Shown here: positions 55,216 through 64,000 of the stretch, piece by piece
Layout: every line of letters begins with the position of its first letter
How positions within the stretch are numbered: the first letter of the stretch is position 1
NCBI RefSeq assembly: GCF_014696435.1
Contig: NZ_JACJQG010000023.1
Location: 51,373-115,372, forward strand
DNA: 64,000 nucleotides
From: Calothrix anomala FACHB-343
GTDB taxonomy: Bacteria; Cyanobacteriota; Cyanobacteriia; Cyanobacteriales; Nostocaceae
Direction of reading: 5' to 3'
The notes under the pieces: model-generated
What the model was told of the DNA's origin: nothing
Database searches by the model: none
The model's input: only the letters and a program-made list of their open reading frames with translations
Position numbers and translations under genes: made by a program

Positions 55216-55667
55216 AAATTGAGCATAACTTTTTTAACCAACAAAGGAATTGTAGAGCAATCTCTTTGTATACGGTGATTTTCTTATGTTGTGGCTGTTG
55301 ATGGTTGACGGTTGACTGTTGACTGTTGACTGTTGACTGTTGACAGACTGGAAAGGTTTTTATTGTCAAGATTTTATTTTAGCTTGATGTCCTAATCTAT
55401 CTGGCTACGGCTATATGTCGGGTTAATAATGATTTATATACGTATATCCACTCATGTATATATGTTTACAGACGTTATATAACATTATTAATACTGTCAT
55501 TTAAATTTCAATTGTTTACAGAATGAACAGAAATAATTCAGTTACAAGTCAAGCTAAACCTAACCAAAAGGAAAATAGCAAATAAATATAAATATTTAAA
55601 TACTTAAAAATATTTACCCACTTGATGTGGCTTACAAAAATAACTTTTCAATAATTACAATAACATT
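55216..55667. other. Gap with GTTGACT array
   Basis: Contains the GTTGACT tandem repeat at 55307-55344 and AT-rich DNA thereafter. The ATG of the next gene has no obvious Shine-Dalgarno. No gene seen. Confidence 0.5.
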
Positions 55668-56567
55668 ATGAATTCTCCACAAACAAATATTAACCTACAG
55701 CCTTGGCAATGGATTTTAATTGGTTCTGGTTCTACAATCATACTGGCACTTGCAGGTTTTGGTCTGTGGAATTTAGTAGCATCAAAACCTGCCAGCAATT
55801 CTTCTTCATCAAGTACTGCTGCAAATACGACTACAGAAAAATCTCAGCCTAACCGCCTATTGGGTCAGTGGCAGCAACAAGATTCAACTAAGTTCATTTT
55901 TACTCCTGAAGGAAAGCTGTTCGTTATAGCGCCTAATTCTAATGAAGCTACAGAGTCTAGCTATCAAGTAAACGATCAGACTAAACCAAATCAATTAACT
56001 ATCTCAAATTCTGCTAATCCAACTCCACAAATAGCAATTTTTGAATTGACATCAGATAATCAGTTACGAATGGATAATGGTGTATCTGCAAACTCTTCCG
56101 AGTTCGGTTCAAATACACAATCATTGCAGAAAGTTTCTGATCTTGCTTCACTTCCTGCTGGCATTACAGTAGTCAACTCAGCAAATAAAGCCAAAGAAGC
56201 AGAGGGAAAACAGTATACTGGTTCAATGAATCGCGCACAACAAGCCTTCTTTTTGGAAAATGGCCAATTTGCCCCAGATTTAGACAAATTAGGACTAGGC
56301 ATCAACCCTAGTACAGAAGGCTACGATTACAGTGTTGTTGTTATTGATGACAAGGCTGCTGTCCAGAACATAGCTTTAGCAAAAATAGAAGGATTGCATA
56401 CTTACACAGGGATAGCTTATCTGAAGAAAGATGCTGCAACTGGTGAAGCAATTACCTTGGCTAAACTGTGTGAAAGTACTCAGCCAACTCATGATCTGCC
56501 ACCACAACCTCAGCTATCACAAGAAGATATACAATGTCCTGCTGGCTATGTTGATGTGAACAATTAA
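55668..56567 (+). CDS. Membrane-anchored protein with a C-terminal type IV pilin-like GH domain
   Basis: A 299-residue protein. One membrane helix (about residues 14-35, WILIGSGSTIILALAGFGLW), then a Ser/Thr-rich linker, a small domain (NRLLGQWQQQDSTKFIFTPEG), and a C-terminal region (about 172-265: KAKEAEGKQYTGSMNRAQQA, FFLENGQFAPDLDKLGLGI) matching the pilin-like GH family that cyanobacterial minor pilins carry. Here that domain lacks its own prepilin leader and is attached to a different anchor. Function unknown. Confidence 0.75.
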   Translation: MNSPQTNINLQPWQWILIGSGSTIILALAGFGLWNLVASKPASNSSSSSTAANTTTEKSQPNRLLGQWQQQDSTKFIFTPEGKLFVIAPNSNEATESSYQVNDQTKPNQLTISNSANPTPQIAIFELTSDNQLRMDNGVSANSSEFGSNTQSLQKVSDLASLPAGITVVNSANKAKEAEGKQYTGSMNRAQQAFFLENGQFAPDLDKLGLGINPSTEGYDYSVVVIDDKAAVQNIALAKIEGLHTYTGIAYLKKDAATGEAITLAKLCESTQPTHDLPPQPQLSQEDIQCPAGYVDVNN

Positions 56568-56638
56568 CAAGAATTCTCAATTTACGGGACTTCCAAATAA
56601 AAAATATTGCGATCGTTAACTTACCAAACCCGTAACTC

Positions 56639-56859
56639 GTAGGGGCGGGGTAACCCCCATTGGTGTCAACTTAAGTTTAAAACCTTTCTCTATCTCGTTT
56701 CCAGCCTCCGGCTGGAAATGCGTATTGCGAGGCTCTGCCTCGAAAGCTAATAAATTGAGGCAGAGCCTCAGGATCATCGCTCCCACGCAGAGCATGGGAG
56801 CCAGTTAGGATAGGGGTTTTACGTTACGTTGACAAGTATGGGAGTTACCCCGCCTCTAC
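56639..56859. mobile_element. Hairpin element carrying an inner TGTCAACTTAA element
   Basis: Outer arms GTAGGGGCGGGGTAAC (56639-56654) and GTTACCCCGCCTCTAC (56844-56859) would pair. Between them lies an insert (about 56656-56842) with ends CCCATTGGTGTCAACTTAA and GTTGACAAGTATGGG, the same type as in the nested element at 43054. Inside is the pair GAGGCTCTGCCTC (56729-56741) and GAGGCAGAGCCTC (56757-56769). No coding capacity. Confidence 0.75.
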
Positions 56860-56951
56860 AATTTGGCATAATTTATTTTTTTTACGAATTAGTAATTAGC
56901 TTGAATACATGGCAGAATATGGCTCAATTTCCCAGATGTTTGGCAAATTAA

Positions 56952-58070
56952 TTAATTAGGCCAAATTCTCTCACCAGTAGTTGAGTCAAAGATAAACAAT
57001 TGATTTAAATCTAATTGTAAAGTTAAGCGATCGCCTGGACGCAACCGCACGCCACCACCAAGCTGCACGTTCAATAATGCGGATGAATCGGGTAAACTGA
57101 CGCGAATCAAAGTTTCCCTTCCCAAAGGTTCTACTACCTTGACTTCCACCATCAACTGTGATGAGTTAACAACTGTGTCATCTTGGTTTGCTTGTGGTTG
57201 TGGTTGGTGAATATGAATATGCTCTGGTCTAATTCCTAAATCTACACTTTGCCCTTGAGATAAGGGTAATTTTGCCTGTAAATCTGGAGGAATTTCTAAT
57301 AATTGCCCGCTAATATTAAACCCTGAATACTGATAAATTGCTGGTAAAATATTCATTGGTGGATTGCCTAAAAAAGATGCCACCATTTGATTTGCAGGTA
57401 GAGCGTAAATACTTTGAGGGTCGCCAATTTGTTGAATTCGCCCGCGATTTAACACCACAATTTTATCTGCCAAGGTCATAGCCTCAACTTGATCGTGGGT
57501 AACATATATAGTTGTAATGGCTAGATTTTGATGCAGTTGTTTTAACTCTGCTCTTGTATCATCGCGTAATTGGGCATCTAAATTAGACAAAGGTTCATCT
57601 AATAAGAATACTTGGGGCTGACGGGCGATCGCTCTCCCTAAGGCTACCCGTTGTTGCTGTCCCCCAGAGAGTTGTTTGGGTTTGCGATCTAATAGGTGTT
57701 CTAAAGAAAGCGATCGCGCTACATTAATCACCCGTTCCTGAATAATTTTCGCGTCAACTTTCCGCATCTGCAAGCCAAAAGCAATGTTTTGCGCTACCGT
57801 CATGTGCGGATACAGAGCATAGTTTTGGAATACCATCGCCACATCCCGTTGTCTAGCGGGTATGTTATTCATTAAGCGATCGCCGATAAACAGGTTACCA
57901 GATGTAGCTGTTTCTAAACCGGCGATTGTGCGTAAAATGGTCGATTTACCGCACCCTGAAGGCCCTACCAAAACCCAAAATTCACCATCGGGAATTTCAA
58001 AGGAAATATCCTCGATGGCTGTGACGTTGTTGAATCTACGTTTAATGTCTTCTAGACGAACATTTGTCAT
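56952..58070 (-). CDS. ABC transporter ATPase, sugar/UgpC type
   Basis: A 372-residue ATPase of the MalK/UgpC group: Walker A GPSGCGKST, signature LSGGQQQRVALGRA, Walker B VFLLDEPLSNLD and a C-terminal TOBE/MDR regulatory domain (about 235-372, LGIRPEHIHIH). Such ATPases serve permeases for sugars or glycerol phosphate and can be shared among transporters. No permease gene is adjacent, so the substrate is open. Confidence 0.85.
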   Translation of the reverse strand: MTNVRLEDIKRRFNNVTAIEDISFEIPDGEFWVLVGPSGCGKSTILRTIAGLETATSGNLFIGDRLMNNIPARQRDVAMVFQNYALYPHMTVAQNIAFGLQMRKVDAKIIQERVINVARSLSLEHLLDRKPKQLSGGQQQRVALGRAIARQPQVFLLDEPLSNLDAQLRDDTRAELKQLHQNLAITTIYVTHDQVEAMTLADKIVVLNRGRIQQIGDPQSIYALPANQMVASFLGNPPMNILPAIYQYSGFNISGQLLEIPPDLQAKLPLSQGQSVDLGIRPEHIHIHQPQPQANQDDTVVNSSQLMVEVKVVEPLGRETLIRVSLPDSSALLNVQLGGGVRLRPGDRLTLQLDLNQLFIFDSTTGERIWPN

Positions 58071-58259
58071 TTGTCATTTGTCAGTTGTCAGTTGTCAATT
58101 GTCAGTTGTCCTTGAGAAATCAGGACTCATGAATATACCAAATTGGATTAATTAGTATTGTTGGAGATTTCTAGATTGTCTCACGCTGAGAAGTTTCATC
58201 CCCAGTTTAAAATCTAAAATCTAAAATCCAAAATCTAAAATCCAAAATTGGTATGATGA

Positions 58260-58973
58260 CTACTTCCAAGCAGGATGAGCAAATAAAGCAGCAATGACGC
58301 GCACTCCACGTAATTGATTAGATAGAGGTAAATGGCCTTTCGGGGCGCTTAAATCCCAAATAAATTCATGAGGATAGCGTGTCCAATTGTTACCATTTTT
58401 CCAACCTATTTTCGGCCAAAAATTATCCCAGTTTTTCCCCAAAGCTAACCAAATCTCTCGCTGTACAGAAAAGCCAAATTTACCTTCAGAGTGGACTAAC
58501 CACAGATGATTAATGGTTTGTAAGTCAATAATAGGGAAACTGTCAACTTCCGTAAAATACAACCATTTTCTTTGTAAAGCTGCTGGGCCTGCTAATTCAC
58601 ACATCTTTTGGATGGTGAGACGATCTGCTGCTTGGAAGTCTTGACTAGCCAATAGCTGCTGTAAGGGATGGTAATCTATCCCGCAATCTGATTTTAGAGG
58701 TACAATGCCCTCAGGAAAAGAAGAAAGCAGAAATTCTTTGGCTAATGGTGCATCAGAATTGTAAAGTACTTGGTAGGCTTTGCCATCAATCCAAGTTGCC
58801 GGGGTGTCAGAACGTTTCCGTAAGAATTCTATCAATACATCCAATCCCTCATTACCCAAGTCAGCTAACTTTGAGATAATTTGTTGTTGGACTTGAATAG
58901 ACCCAGCGATTAACGTTTGTCGGAGGGAGTCGATGTCATTAGCAGGGCCTGATACAATCATTGGGTCTGTCAT
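58260..58973 (-). CDS. gun4: GUN4-domain protein, Mg-chelatase activator
   Basis: A 237-residue protein. I start at ATG 58973 (MTDPMIVSGPANDIDSL), the family start; an upstream ATG adds 41 unrelated residues. The N-terminal helical domain (DSLRQTLIAGSIQVQQQIISK) is followed by the GUN4 core: LQQLLASQDFQAADRLTIQKM, FPIIDLQTINHLWLVHSEGKFGFSVQ. GUN4 binds porphyrins and stimulates Mg-chelatase for chlorophyll. Several GUN4-like proteins occur in cyanobacteria; the full-length form here fits the canonical one. Confidence 0.87.
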   Translation of the reverse strand: MTDPMIVSGPANDIDSLRQTLIAGSIQVQQQIISKLADLGNEGLDVLIEFLRKRSDTPATWIDGKAYQVLYNSDAPLAKEFLLSSFPEGIVPLKSDCGIDYHPLQQLLASQDFQAADRLTIQKMCELAGPAALQRKWLYFTEVDSFPIIDLQTINHLWLVHSEGKFGFSVQREIWLALGKNWDNFWPKIGWKNGNNWTRYPHEFIWDLSAPKGHLPLSNQLRGVRVIAALFAHPAWK

Positions 58974-59154
58974 GCCAATTACTCGTTTTAGCGGGTGCGT
59001 GAAAAAGCGATCGCTATAAGGTTTTACCAAAAGTGAAACACTGATAGCGAAATGTAGTTTACTATTTTTGATCGTACAAAATTGCGATCGTTTCACTTCA
59101 TCCCATACTTGAAGTCCTATCAGGGGATAATCTGCGCTTCAATAGGTAGGGGCT

Positions 59155-59285
59155 AGGAAGGGGGATAAGGGGGATAAGGGGGACAAGGAGGACAAGGAGG
59201 ACAAGGGGGATAAATGCCTATTGCCTTGTTGCCAATGCCCAATGCCCCATGCCCAATGCCCCATGCCCAATGCCCTATGCCCTAA
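59155..59285. repeat. GGACAAGG and ATGCCCA tandem arrays before icd
   Basis: Two short-repeat types occupy the gap in front of icd: purine-rich GGACAAGG copies (59155-59212) and CCCAATGCCCC-type copies (59232-59285). The icd Shine-Dalgarno (AGGAG at 59304) lies just beyond. Confidence 0.85.
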
Positions 59286-59319
59286 TCCCAACAGCCAATC
59301 AATCAGGAGTGTGTAAGTT

Positions 59320-60741
59320 ATGTACGACAAGATTAAACCCCCTACAACTGGTGCAAAAATTACCTTCAAGAATGGTGAGCCGGTTGTACCCGATAACCCT
59401 ATTATCCCCTTTATTCGGGGCGATGGAACGGGCATAGATATTTGGCCTGCTGCCCAAAAGGTACTTGATGCGGCGGTAGCAAAAGCATATAACGGTCAGC
59501 GGCAAATTAGTTGGTTTAAGGTTTATGCTGGCGATGAAGCTTGCGATTTATACGGTACTTATCAGTATTTACCTCAAGATACATTAACAGCAATTGAAGA
59601 ATATGGTGTTGCTATTAAAGGCCCGTTAACCACTCCTGTGGGTGGTGGCATTCGTTCTTTAAATGTGGCGCTCAGACAAATTTTTGACTTGTATGCTTGC
59701 GTGCGTCCTTGCCGCTATTATGCCGGTACGCCTTCACCCCACAAAAACCCCGAAAAGCTTGATGTAATTGTGTATCGGGAAAATACAGAAGATATTTATT
59801 TGGGAATTGAGTGGCGACAAGGCAGCGAAATTGGCGATCGCTTAATTAAAATTCTCAATGAGGATCTTATCCCCGCCACCCCAGAACACGGGAAAAAGCA
59901 AATTCCCCTAGATGCTGGTATTGGTATTAAACCCATCAGTAAAAAGGGTTCTCAGCGTTTGGTACGCCGTGCCATCAAACATGCCTTAACATTGCCCAAA
60001 GACAAACAGCAAGTGACTTTGGTGCATAAAGGCAACATCATGAAGTACACCGAAGGCGCTTTCCGCGATTGGGGTTATGAACTCGCCACCAGCGAATTCC
60101 GCCAAGAAACAGTCACCGAACGGGAATCTTGGATTTTGAGTAATAAGGAAAAAAACCCGAATATTTCCTTAGAAGACAACGCGCGGCAAATAGATCCGGG
60201 ATTTGATGCTCTAACCCAAGAGAAAAAAACGCAAATTGTCAAGGAAGTTGAAACAGTTCTTAACGCAATTTGGGATAGCCACGGCAACGGCAAGTGGAAA
60301 GATAAAATCATGGTCAACGACCGGATTGCTGATAGTATTTTTCAACAAATCCAAACCAGACCTGATGAATATTCAATTCTGGCGACAATGAACTTAAACG
60401 GCGATTATCTATCCGATGCGGCTGCGGCGATTGTCGGCGGCTTAGGCATGGGGCCAGGGGCGAATATTGGCGATGCTTGCGCAGTTTTTGAAGCTACCCA
60501 CGGTACAGCACCCAAACACGCCGGTTTAGATCGGATTAATCCCGGTTCTGTGATTTTGTCTGGCGTCATGATGCTGGAATATTTGGGTTGGCAAGAAGCC
60601 GCAGACTTAGTTAAGAAAGGTTTAGGAGATGCGATCGCAAATCGTCAAGTCACCTACGACTTAGCACGCTTGCTCGAACCAGCAGTAGAACCCTTGAAAT
60701 GTTCTGAATTCGCCGACGCAATCATTAAGCATTTTGGCTAG
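59320..60741 (+). CDS. icd: NADP-dependent isocitrate dehydrogenase
   Basis: A 473-residue enzyme converting isocitrate to 2-oxoglutarate, the carbon skeleton for ammonium assimilation. Substrate-binding [13 protein letters not shown], the Lys/Asp segments ([20 protein letters not shown]) and the [18 protein letters not shown] end are typical. Length matches cyanobacterial ICD. An AGGAG ribosome binding site precedes the ATG. No canonical NtcA box was found in the upstream gap. A group II intron starts 3 bases after its stop codon. Confidence 0.95.
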   Translation: MYDKIKPPTTGAKITFKNGEPVVPDNPIIPFIRGDGTGIDIWPAAQKVLDAAVAKAYNGQRQISWFKVYAGDEACDLYGTYQYLPQDTLTAIEEYGVAIKGPLTTPVGGGIRSLNVALRQIFDLYACVRPCRYYAGTPSPHKNPEKLDVIVYRENTEDIYLGIEWRQGSEIGDRLIKILNEDLIPATPEHGKKQIPLDAGIGIKPISKKGSQRLVRRAIKHALTLPKDKQQVTLVHKGNIMKYTEGAFRDWGYELATSEFRQETVTERESWILSNKEKNPNISLEDNARQIDPGFDALTQEKKTQIVKEVETVLNAIWDSHGNGKWKDKIMVNDRIADSIFQQIQTRPDEYSILATMNLNGDYLSDAAAAIVGGLGMGPGANIGDACAVFEATHGTAPKHAGLDRINPGSVILSGVMMLEYLGWQEAADLVKKGLGDAIANRQVTYDLARLLEPAVEPLKCSEFADAIIKHFG

Positions 60742-60743
60742 GC

Positions 60744-62909
60744 GTGCGATTCGTTGTGTGATGAATCGCGGTAATCAGCCCGCACATAATCACACCAACC
60801 CGACAGCAGATTACTGTCACTAAGGGTTGAACTCTCGGTCTGATGCGGATGAAAGCTCCGCCCAACAGACTCAGTTGTGACTCCTTATCTGCCCACACCG
60901 ACCAGACTCGGTTTCTGGAGAGTGAAGCTGGGAACAGGGCGCAATCAGACATCAGTTGTGGGATGACACTGGCGCTAACAGGGAGTCCCTACGGTGAAAA
61001 CAGAACCTAAAAAAGCAACCCACTAAAAGGCAAGGGCACAACAATAAAATCCCTGACCTGACTGGAGACAAACCGCATTCCCGCCATAATTATGTCTAGG
61101 ACATGGCAAGAGTCTAGGGAATCCAGTGGTTGAACTGGTTCCACCTAACGGGACATAACAATCTAACCGAGGGAACGAAGAAAAACGAACTAAGGGTCTA
61201 GGGGAGGTCGAACCCCAAGTAGGCTAGACGAGTAGCGGAAATCCCTTAATTCGGGTAGGACGACCCGTAACTGGGTCGAGGTGTTCAGAATACACAAATT
61301 GGAGTCAGAGCTTGATTAGACACAGCAACAATGCTAGTGAATCCTGGAAGAACCTACCGTGGAAGCAATTCCGCAAAAATCTCTTCCGCCTACAAAAACG
61401 AGTGTACAAAGCCGTTCGAGTCGGAGACACGCGGAAAGCAAAGTCCCTGCAAAGGCTTATACTGAAATCCACCTCGGCGATATTACTGGCAATCCGTCAA
61501 GTAACACAGCTAAACGCTGGGAAAAAGACAGCAGGAACTGATGGTAAGGCATCGCTCACCTTTGAGCAAAGGCTGAAACTGAGTGAAGAACTCAAATCTA
61601 AAGCCAACAATTGGAGCCATCAAGCACTACGGGAAATTCCAATCCCAAAAAAGGATGGAAAAACCCGCATTCTCAAAGTCCCCACCATCGCAGACAGGGC
61701 TTGGCAATGCCTAGCCAAATATGCGCTAGAACCAGCACACGAAACAACGTTTCACGCTAGAAGCTACGGTTTCAGACCAGGACGCTCGGCACACGATGCA
61801 CAAAAACACCTGTATGATAACCTAAACTCCCACGCAAACGGAAAAGATAAGCGAGTCATAGAACTCGATATCGAAAAATGTTTCGACAGGATAAACCACT
61901 CAGCCATAATGGAACGACTCGTCGCCCCAAAAGGCATCAAACTCGGAATCTTCCGATGTCTAAAAGCAGGAGTCAACCCAGAATATCCCGAACAAGGAAC
62001 CCCACAAGGGGGAGTGGTAAGTCCCTTATTAGCCAACATCGCGCTCAACGGAATAGAAAGCATACACCCATCAGTCCGCTACGCGGACGACATGGTAATA
62101 CTGCTCAAACCCAAAGACAACGCCGACGAAATACTTGGGAAAATAAGCCAGTTTCTCGCAGAACGAGGGATGAAAGTAAGTGAAAAGAAAACCAAGCTAA
62201 CCGCCTCGACAGATGGGTTTGATTTCCTCGGCTGGCACTTTAGAGTGCAAGGCAACGGAAAGTTTAGATGCTTCCCTTCAATGGATAACTTCAAAACCTT
62301 CCGCAAGAAAGTAAAACACATCGTCAACAACTCGAATTATGGAGCTACAACAAAGGCTATGAAACTAGCCCCTGTAGTTAGAGGCTGGAGAAGATACCAC
62401 TGCTACTGCAAGATGGATGGAAACCGACTCACGCTCAACAACATCAAAGAAAGAGCAGCCAAGGTATTCAACAGGGAACCTAAGCAAAACCGCCAATCCA
62501 CAAAAAAACTAATGGAAAAAGCGTTCCCTAAAGTTCCCTACTCCGAGAATAAGCACATCAAAGTCAGAGGCGAGAAATCACCTTTCGACGGAGATTTAAC
62601 CTACTGGAGCGAGCGAAACAGCAAACTCTATGATAGTGCTACCTCTAAAGCCCTAAAACGGCAAAACCATAAATGCGGATACTGTGGATTAAAACTGCTT
62701 AGTGATGAGAAGGTACATCTACATCATGTCGATGGAAACCATAATAACTGGAAAAACAACAACCTTCTGGCTATACACGAAAGCTGCCACGATTACATCC
62801 ACATGGGTAAAAGCGAAAGCTAAGGACATCGAAAGCTGGGTGCAGGGAAACTTGCACGCCCAGATTGAACAGAGAGGTGCGGCGGATAATACCGCCCATC
62901 GACTCTAAC
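60744..62909 (+). mobile_element. Group II intron, full length, with encoded maturase
   Basis: The intron starts with GTGCG (60744-60748), 2 bp after the icd stop. Domain V is recognisable at 62834-62866: AGC triad, a GGGAAAC-capped stem with arms TGGGTGCA and TGCACGCCCA, with the expected bulge. Domain VI follows (62872-62909), ending CTCTAAC. The maturase gene lies in domain IV. The stretch 60749-61311 is the folded domain I-III region. The element is about 2.2 kb and its parts look complete, so it may be mobile. Confidence 0.8.
61312..62823 (+). CDS. ltrA: Group II intron reverse transcriptase/maturase with HNH nuclease
   Basis: A 503-residue LtrA-type protein. RT domain with EIDIEKCF-like (ELDIEKCFDRINH) and RYADDMVILLK (catalytic YADD); a maturase X domain (APVVRGWRRYHCYC), and an HNH nuclease C-terminus (CGYCGLKLL, HLHHVDGNHNNWKNNNLLA, CHDYIH). 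It aids splicing and nicks DNA for retrohoming. I start at TTG 61312, which has GGAG 7 bases upstream and gives the usual SWKNLPWKQFRKNLFRLQKR opening. It appears intact. Confidence 0.92.
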   Translation: MIRHSNNASESWKNLPWKQFRKNLFRLQKRVYKAVRVGDTRKAKSLQRLILKSTSAILLAIRQVTQLNAGKKTAGTDGKASLTFEQRLKLSEELKSKANNWSHQALREIPIPKKDGKTRILKVPTIADRAWQCLAKYALEPAHETTFHARSYGFRPGRSAHDAQKHLYDNLNSHANGKDKRVIELDIEKCFDRINHSAIMERLVAPKGIKLGIFRCLKAGVNPEYPEQGTPQGGVVSPLLANIALNGIESIHPSVRYADDMVILLKPKDNADEILGKISQFLAERGMKVSEKKTKLTASTDGFDFLGWHFRVQGNGKFRCFPSMDNFKTFRKKVKHIVNNSNYGATTKAMKLAPVVRGWRRYHCYCKMDGNRLTLNNIKERAAKVFNREPKQNRQSTKKLMEKAFPKVPYSENKHIKVRGEKSPFDGDLTYWSERNSKLYDSATSKALKRQNHKCGYCGLKLLSDEKVHLHHVDGNHNNWKNNNLLAIHESCHDYIHMGKSES

Positions 62910-62910
62910 G

Positions 62911-63045
62911 TTAGGGGCTAGGGAAGGGGGACAAGGGGGACAAGGAGGACAAGGGAAGGGGGACAATTGTACAGACGCGATTCATCGCGTCTCTGCCCAA
63001 TGCCCAATGCCCAATGCCCAATGCCCAATGCCCCATGCCCAAATT
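62911..63045. repeat. Short tandem arrays after the intron
   Basis: GGGGGACAA copies (62928-62965), a GACGCGATTCATCGCGTCTC hairpin (62975-62994), and CCCAATG copies (62998-63045). The hairpin resembles others at 41246-41265 and 48934-48953. Confidence 0.85.
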
Positions 63046-63121
63046 CCTATCTTTTTGCAGCCTTAATCATCGAAAATAAAAGCTATCGAGATATTTTCAT
63101 TGATTTGGCTGCAAATTTTTT

Positions 63122-63877
63122 ATGACTATTAATCGACGCCATTTTTTGTTTTTACTTGCTACAGGTACGGGGACTTTAGCTTTACAAGCTTGTGCTTCTG
63201 CCGAACAATCTCCTAGCGGTAGCCAAACTAGCCCCGAACCAAAACCAGATACCACTGGTGCTATTCAATTACCACCGTTACCCTATGCCTATGACGCATT
63301 AGAACCACATATTGATGCGAAAACAATGCAGTTTCATCACGATAAGCATCATGCTGCTTATGTAAAAAATCTCAATGCTGCTTTAGAAAAATATCCAAAA
63401 CTGAAAGGTAAAACTGTAGAAGACTTGTTACGTCAACTGGATCGAGTGCCAGAAGATATCCGGAAAACAGTCCGCAATAATGGCGGCGGACATGTTAATC
63501 ATTCAATGTTTTGGCAAATTATGAAACCCCAAGGTGGTGGGGAACCCACAGGTGCGATCGCATCTGCAATTAAAGAAAATTTCGGTAGTTTCGCTGATTT
63601 TAAAAAACAATTTAACGCCGCAGGTGCAGCCCAATTTGGTAGTGGCTGGGTTTGGCTGGTGCGTAATAAAGCTGGCAAGCTAGAGGTGACGACTACAGCT
63701 AACCAAGATACGCCTTTAAGCCAAGGACTATACCCCATTTTGGGTAATGATGTTTGGGAACACGCATATTATCTCAACTATCAAAATCGCCGCGCTGATT
63801 ACTTAGAAGCTTGGTGGAATGTCTTAAATTGGGATGAGATTAATCAGCGATTTGCGGCTGCAAGTAAATCTGCTTAA
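63122..63877 (+). CDS. sodA: Mn superoxide dismutase with lipoprotein signal
   Basis: A 251-residue SOD. Residues 1-24 are a signal with twin Arg (NRRHFLF) and a lipobox ending at Cys24 (LQAC), followed by a Ser/Pro-rich linker. The enzyme part has metal ligands in [18 protein letters not shown] and NDVWEHAYY. The [11 protein letters not shown] pattern points to manganese rather than iron. It would work on the outer face of a membrane, as the membrane-bound MnSOD of heterocystous cyanobacteria does. The ATG at 63122 is the only sensible start. Confidence 0.9.
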   Translation: MTINRRHFLFLLATGTGTLALQACASAEQSPSGSQTSPEPKPDTTGAIQLPPLPYAYDALEPHIDAKTMQFHHDKHHAAYVKNLNAALEKYPKLKGKTVEDLLRQLDRVPEDIRKTVRNNGGGHVNHSMFWQIMKPQGGGEPTGAIASAIKENFGSFADFKKQFNAAGAAQFGSGWVWLVRNKAGKLEVTTTANQDTPLSQGLYPILGNDVWEHAYYLNYQNRRADYLEAWWNVLNWDEINQRFAAASKSA

Positions 63878-63893
63878 ATCACAATCAGCTATT

Positions 63894-63955
63894 TTGACAC
63901 TCCCCCGACTGTTTAAATTTCGCTACGCTCATTTAAACAAAAAGTCGGGGGATTC
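63894..63955. mobile_element. Orphan IS200/IS605-type end near the window edge
   Basis: TTGACAC, then stem TCCCCCGACT (63901-63910), an inner pair GTTTAAAT/ATTTAAAC, the closing arm AGTCGGGGGA (63943-63952), then TTCT. It mirrors the right end of the TnpB element at 51843. The rest of an element may lie beyond the window. Confidence 0.55.
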
Positions 63956-64000
63956 TCTAAGAAGCACTTAGAAGGGACAGTCAAAAGTCCCCCTACCTGC

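Noticed and set aside
59286-59319. NtcA box before icd (GTA-N7-TAC)
   Set aside because: Spacing is 7, not 8, and it overlaps the start codon region.

Overview
The window reads as chromosome of a filamentous, heterocyst-forming type cyanobacterium (Nostocales: Nostoc, Calothrix, Tolypothrix and relatives). Evidence: very many HIP1 octamers (GCGATCGC), AT-leaning DNA, short tandem heptanucleotide repeats in most intergenic gaps, ferredoxin-dependent nitrate and nitrite reductases, a CYP110-like P450, a GUN4 protein, a Psb32-like TPM protein, and a nitrate regulon laid out as I remember it from Anabaena/Nostoc sp. PCC 7120. I cannot name the species.

Layout. 1-3.5 kb: an FHA protein cut by the window edge, an unrecognised protein, and an FHA-PrsW membrane protease fusion. 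3.5-21.9 kb: nitrate assimilation. On the minus strand lie nirA-nrtA-nrtB-nrtC-nrtD, then nrtP-narB, then a PsiE-like protein and a nitrate-reductase-associated protein. On the plus strand, diverging from nirA, lie a Rieske lipoprotein, a toxin-antitoxin remnant, a HEAT-repeat gene (probably nirB), ntcB and cnaT. Three textbook NtcA-activated promoters are visible (nirA, nrtP, ntcB), each with GTA-N8-TAC exactly 22 nt before a TAN3T -10 box. Both an ABC (NrtABCD) and an MFS (NrtP) nitrate transporter are present. 22-28 kb: a degenerate metallo-beta-lactamase-fold protein, panD, ppa, a DUF362 protein and aspA.

28.6-35.4 kb is the most interesting accessory region. It holds a membrane CHAT protease fused to a TPR segment and an ABC-type ligand-binding sensor domain, convergent with a two-gene operon (sigma-70-like factor, DUF1822 protein), and followed by an exported trypsin-like protease with a C-terminal TPR. 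A relic of a second DUF1822 gene is imprinted antisense on the 3' end of the CHAT gene. I propose a ligand-sensing proteolytic signalling system. 35.6-55 kb: recQ, a P450, the succinate-semialdehyde dehydrogenase / 2-oxoglutarate decarboxylase pair that closes the cyanobacterial TCA cycle, a divergent pyruvate kinase-like protein, an SGNH hydrolase, an acyltransferase, small envelope proteins, psb32-like, cobH, a TnpB transposon and dapB. 55-64 kb: a pilin-like GH fusion protein, a sugar-type ABC ATPase, GUN4, icd with a full-length group II intron inserted 2 bp after its stop codon, and a lipoprotein-type Mn superoxide dismutase.

Intergenic DNA is crowded with small palindromic and MITE-like repeats. 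In two places one hairpin element sits inside the apex of another. One of these, near 43.0-43.35 kb, is a multi-layer nest whose outer 100-bp shell is preserved uninterrupted 2 kb away.
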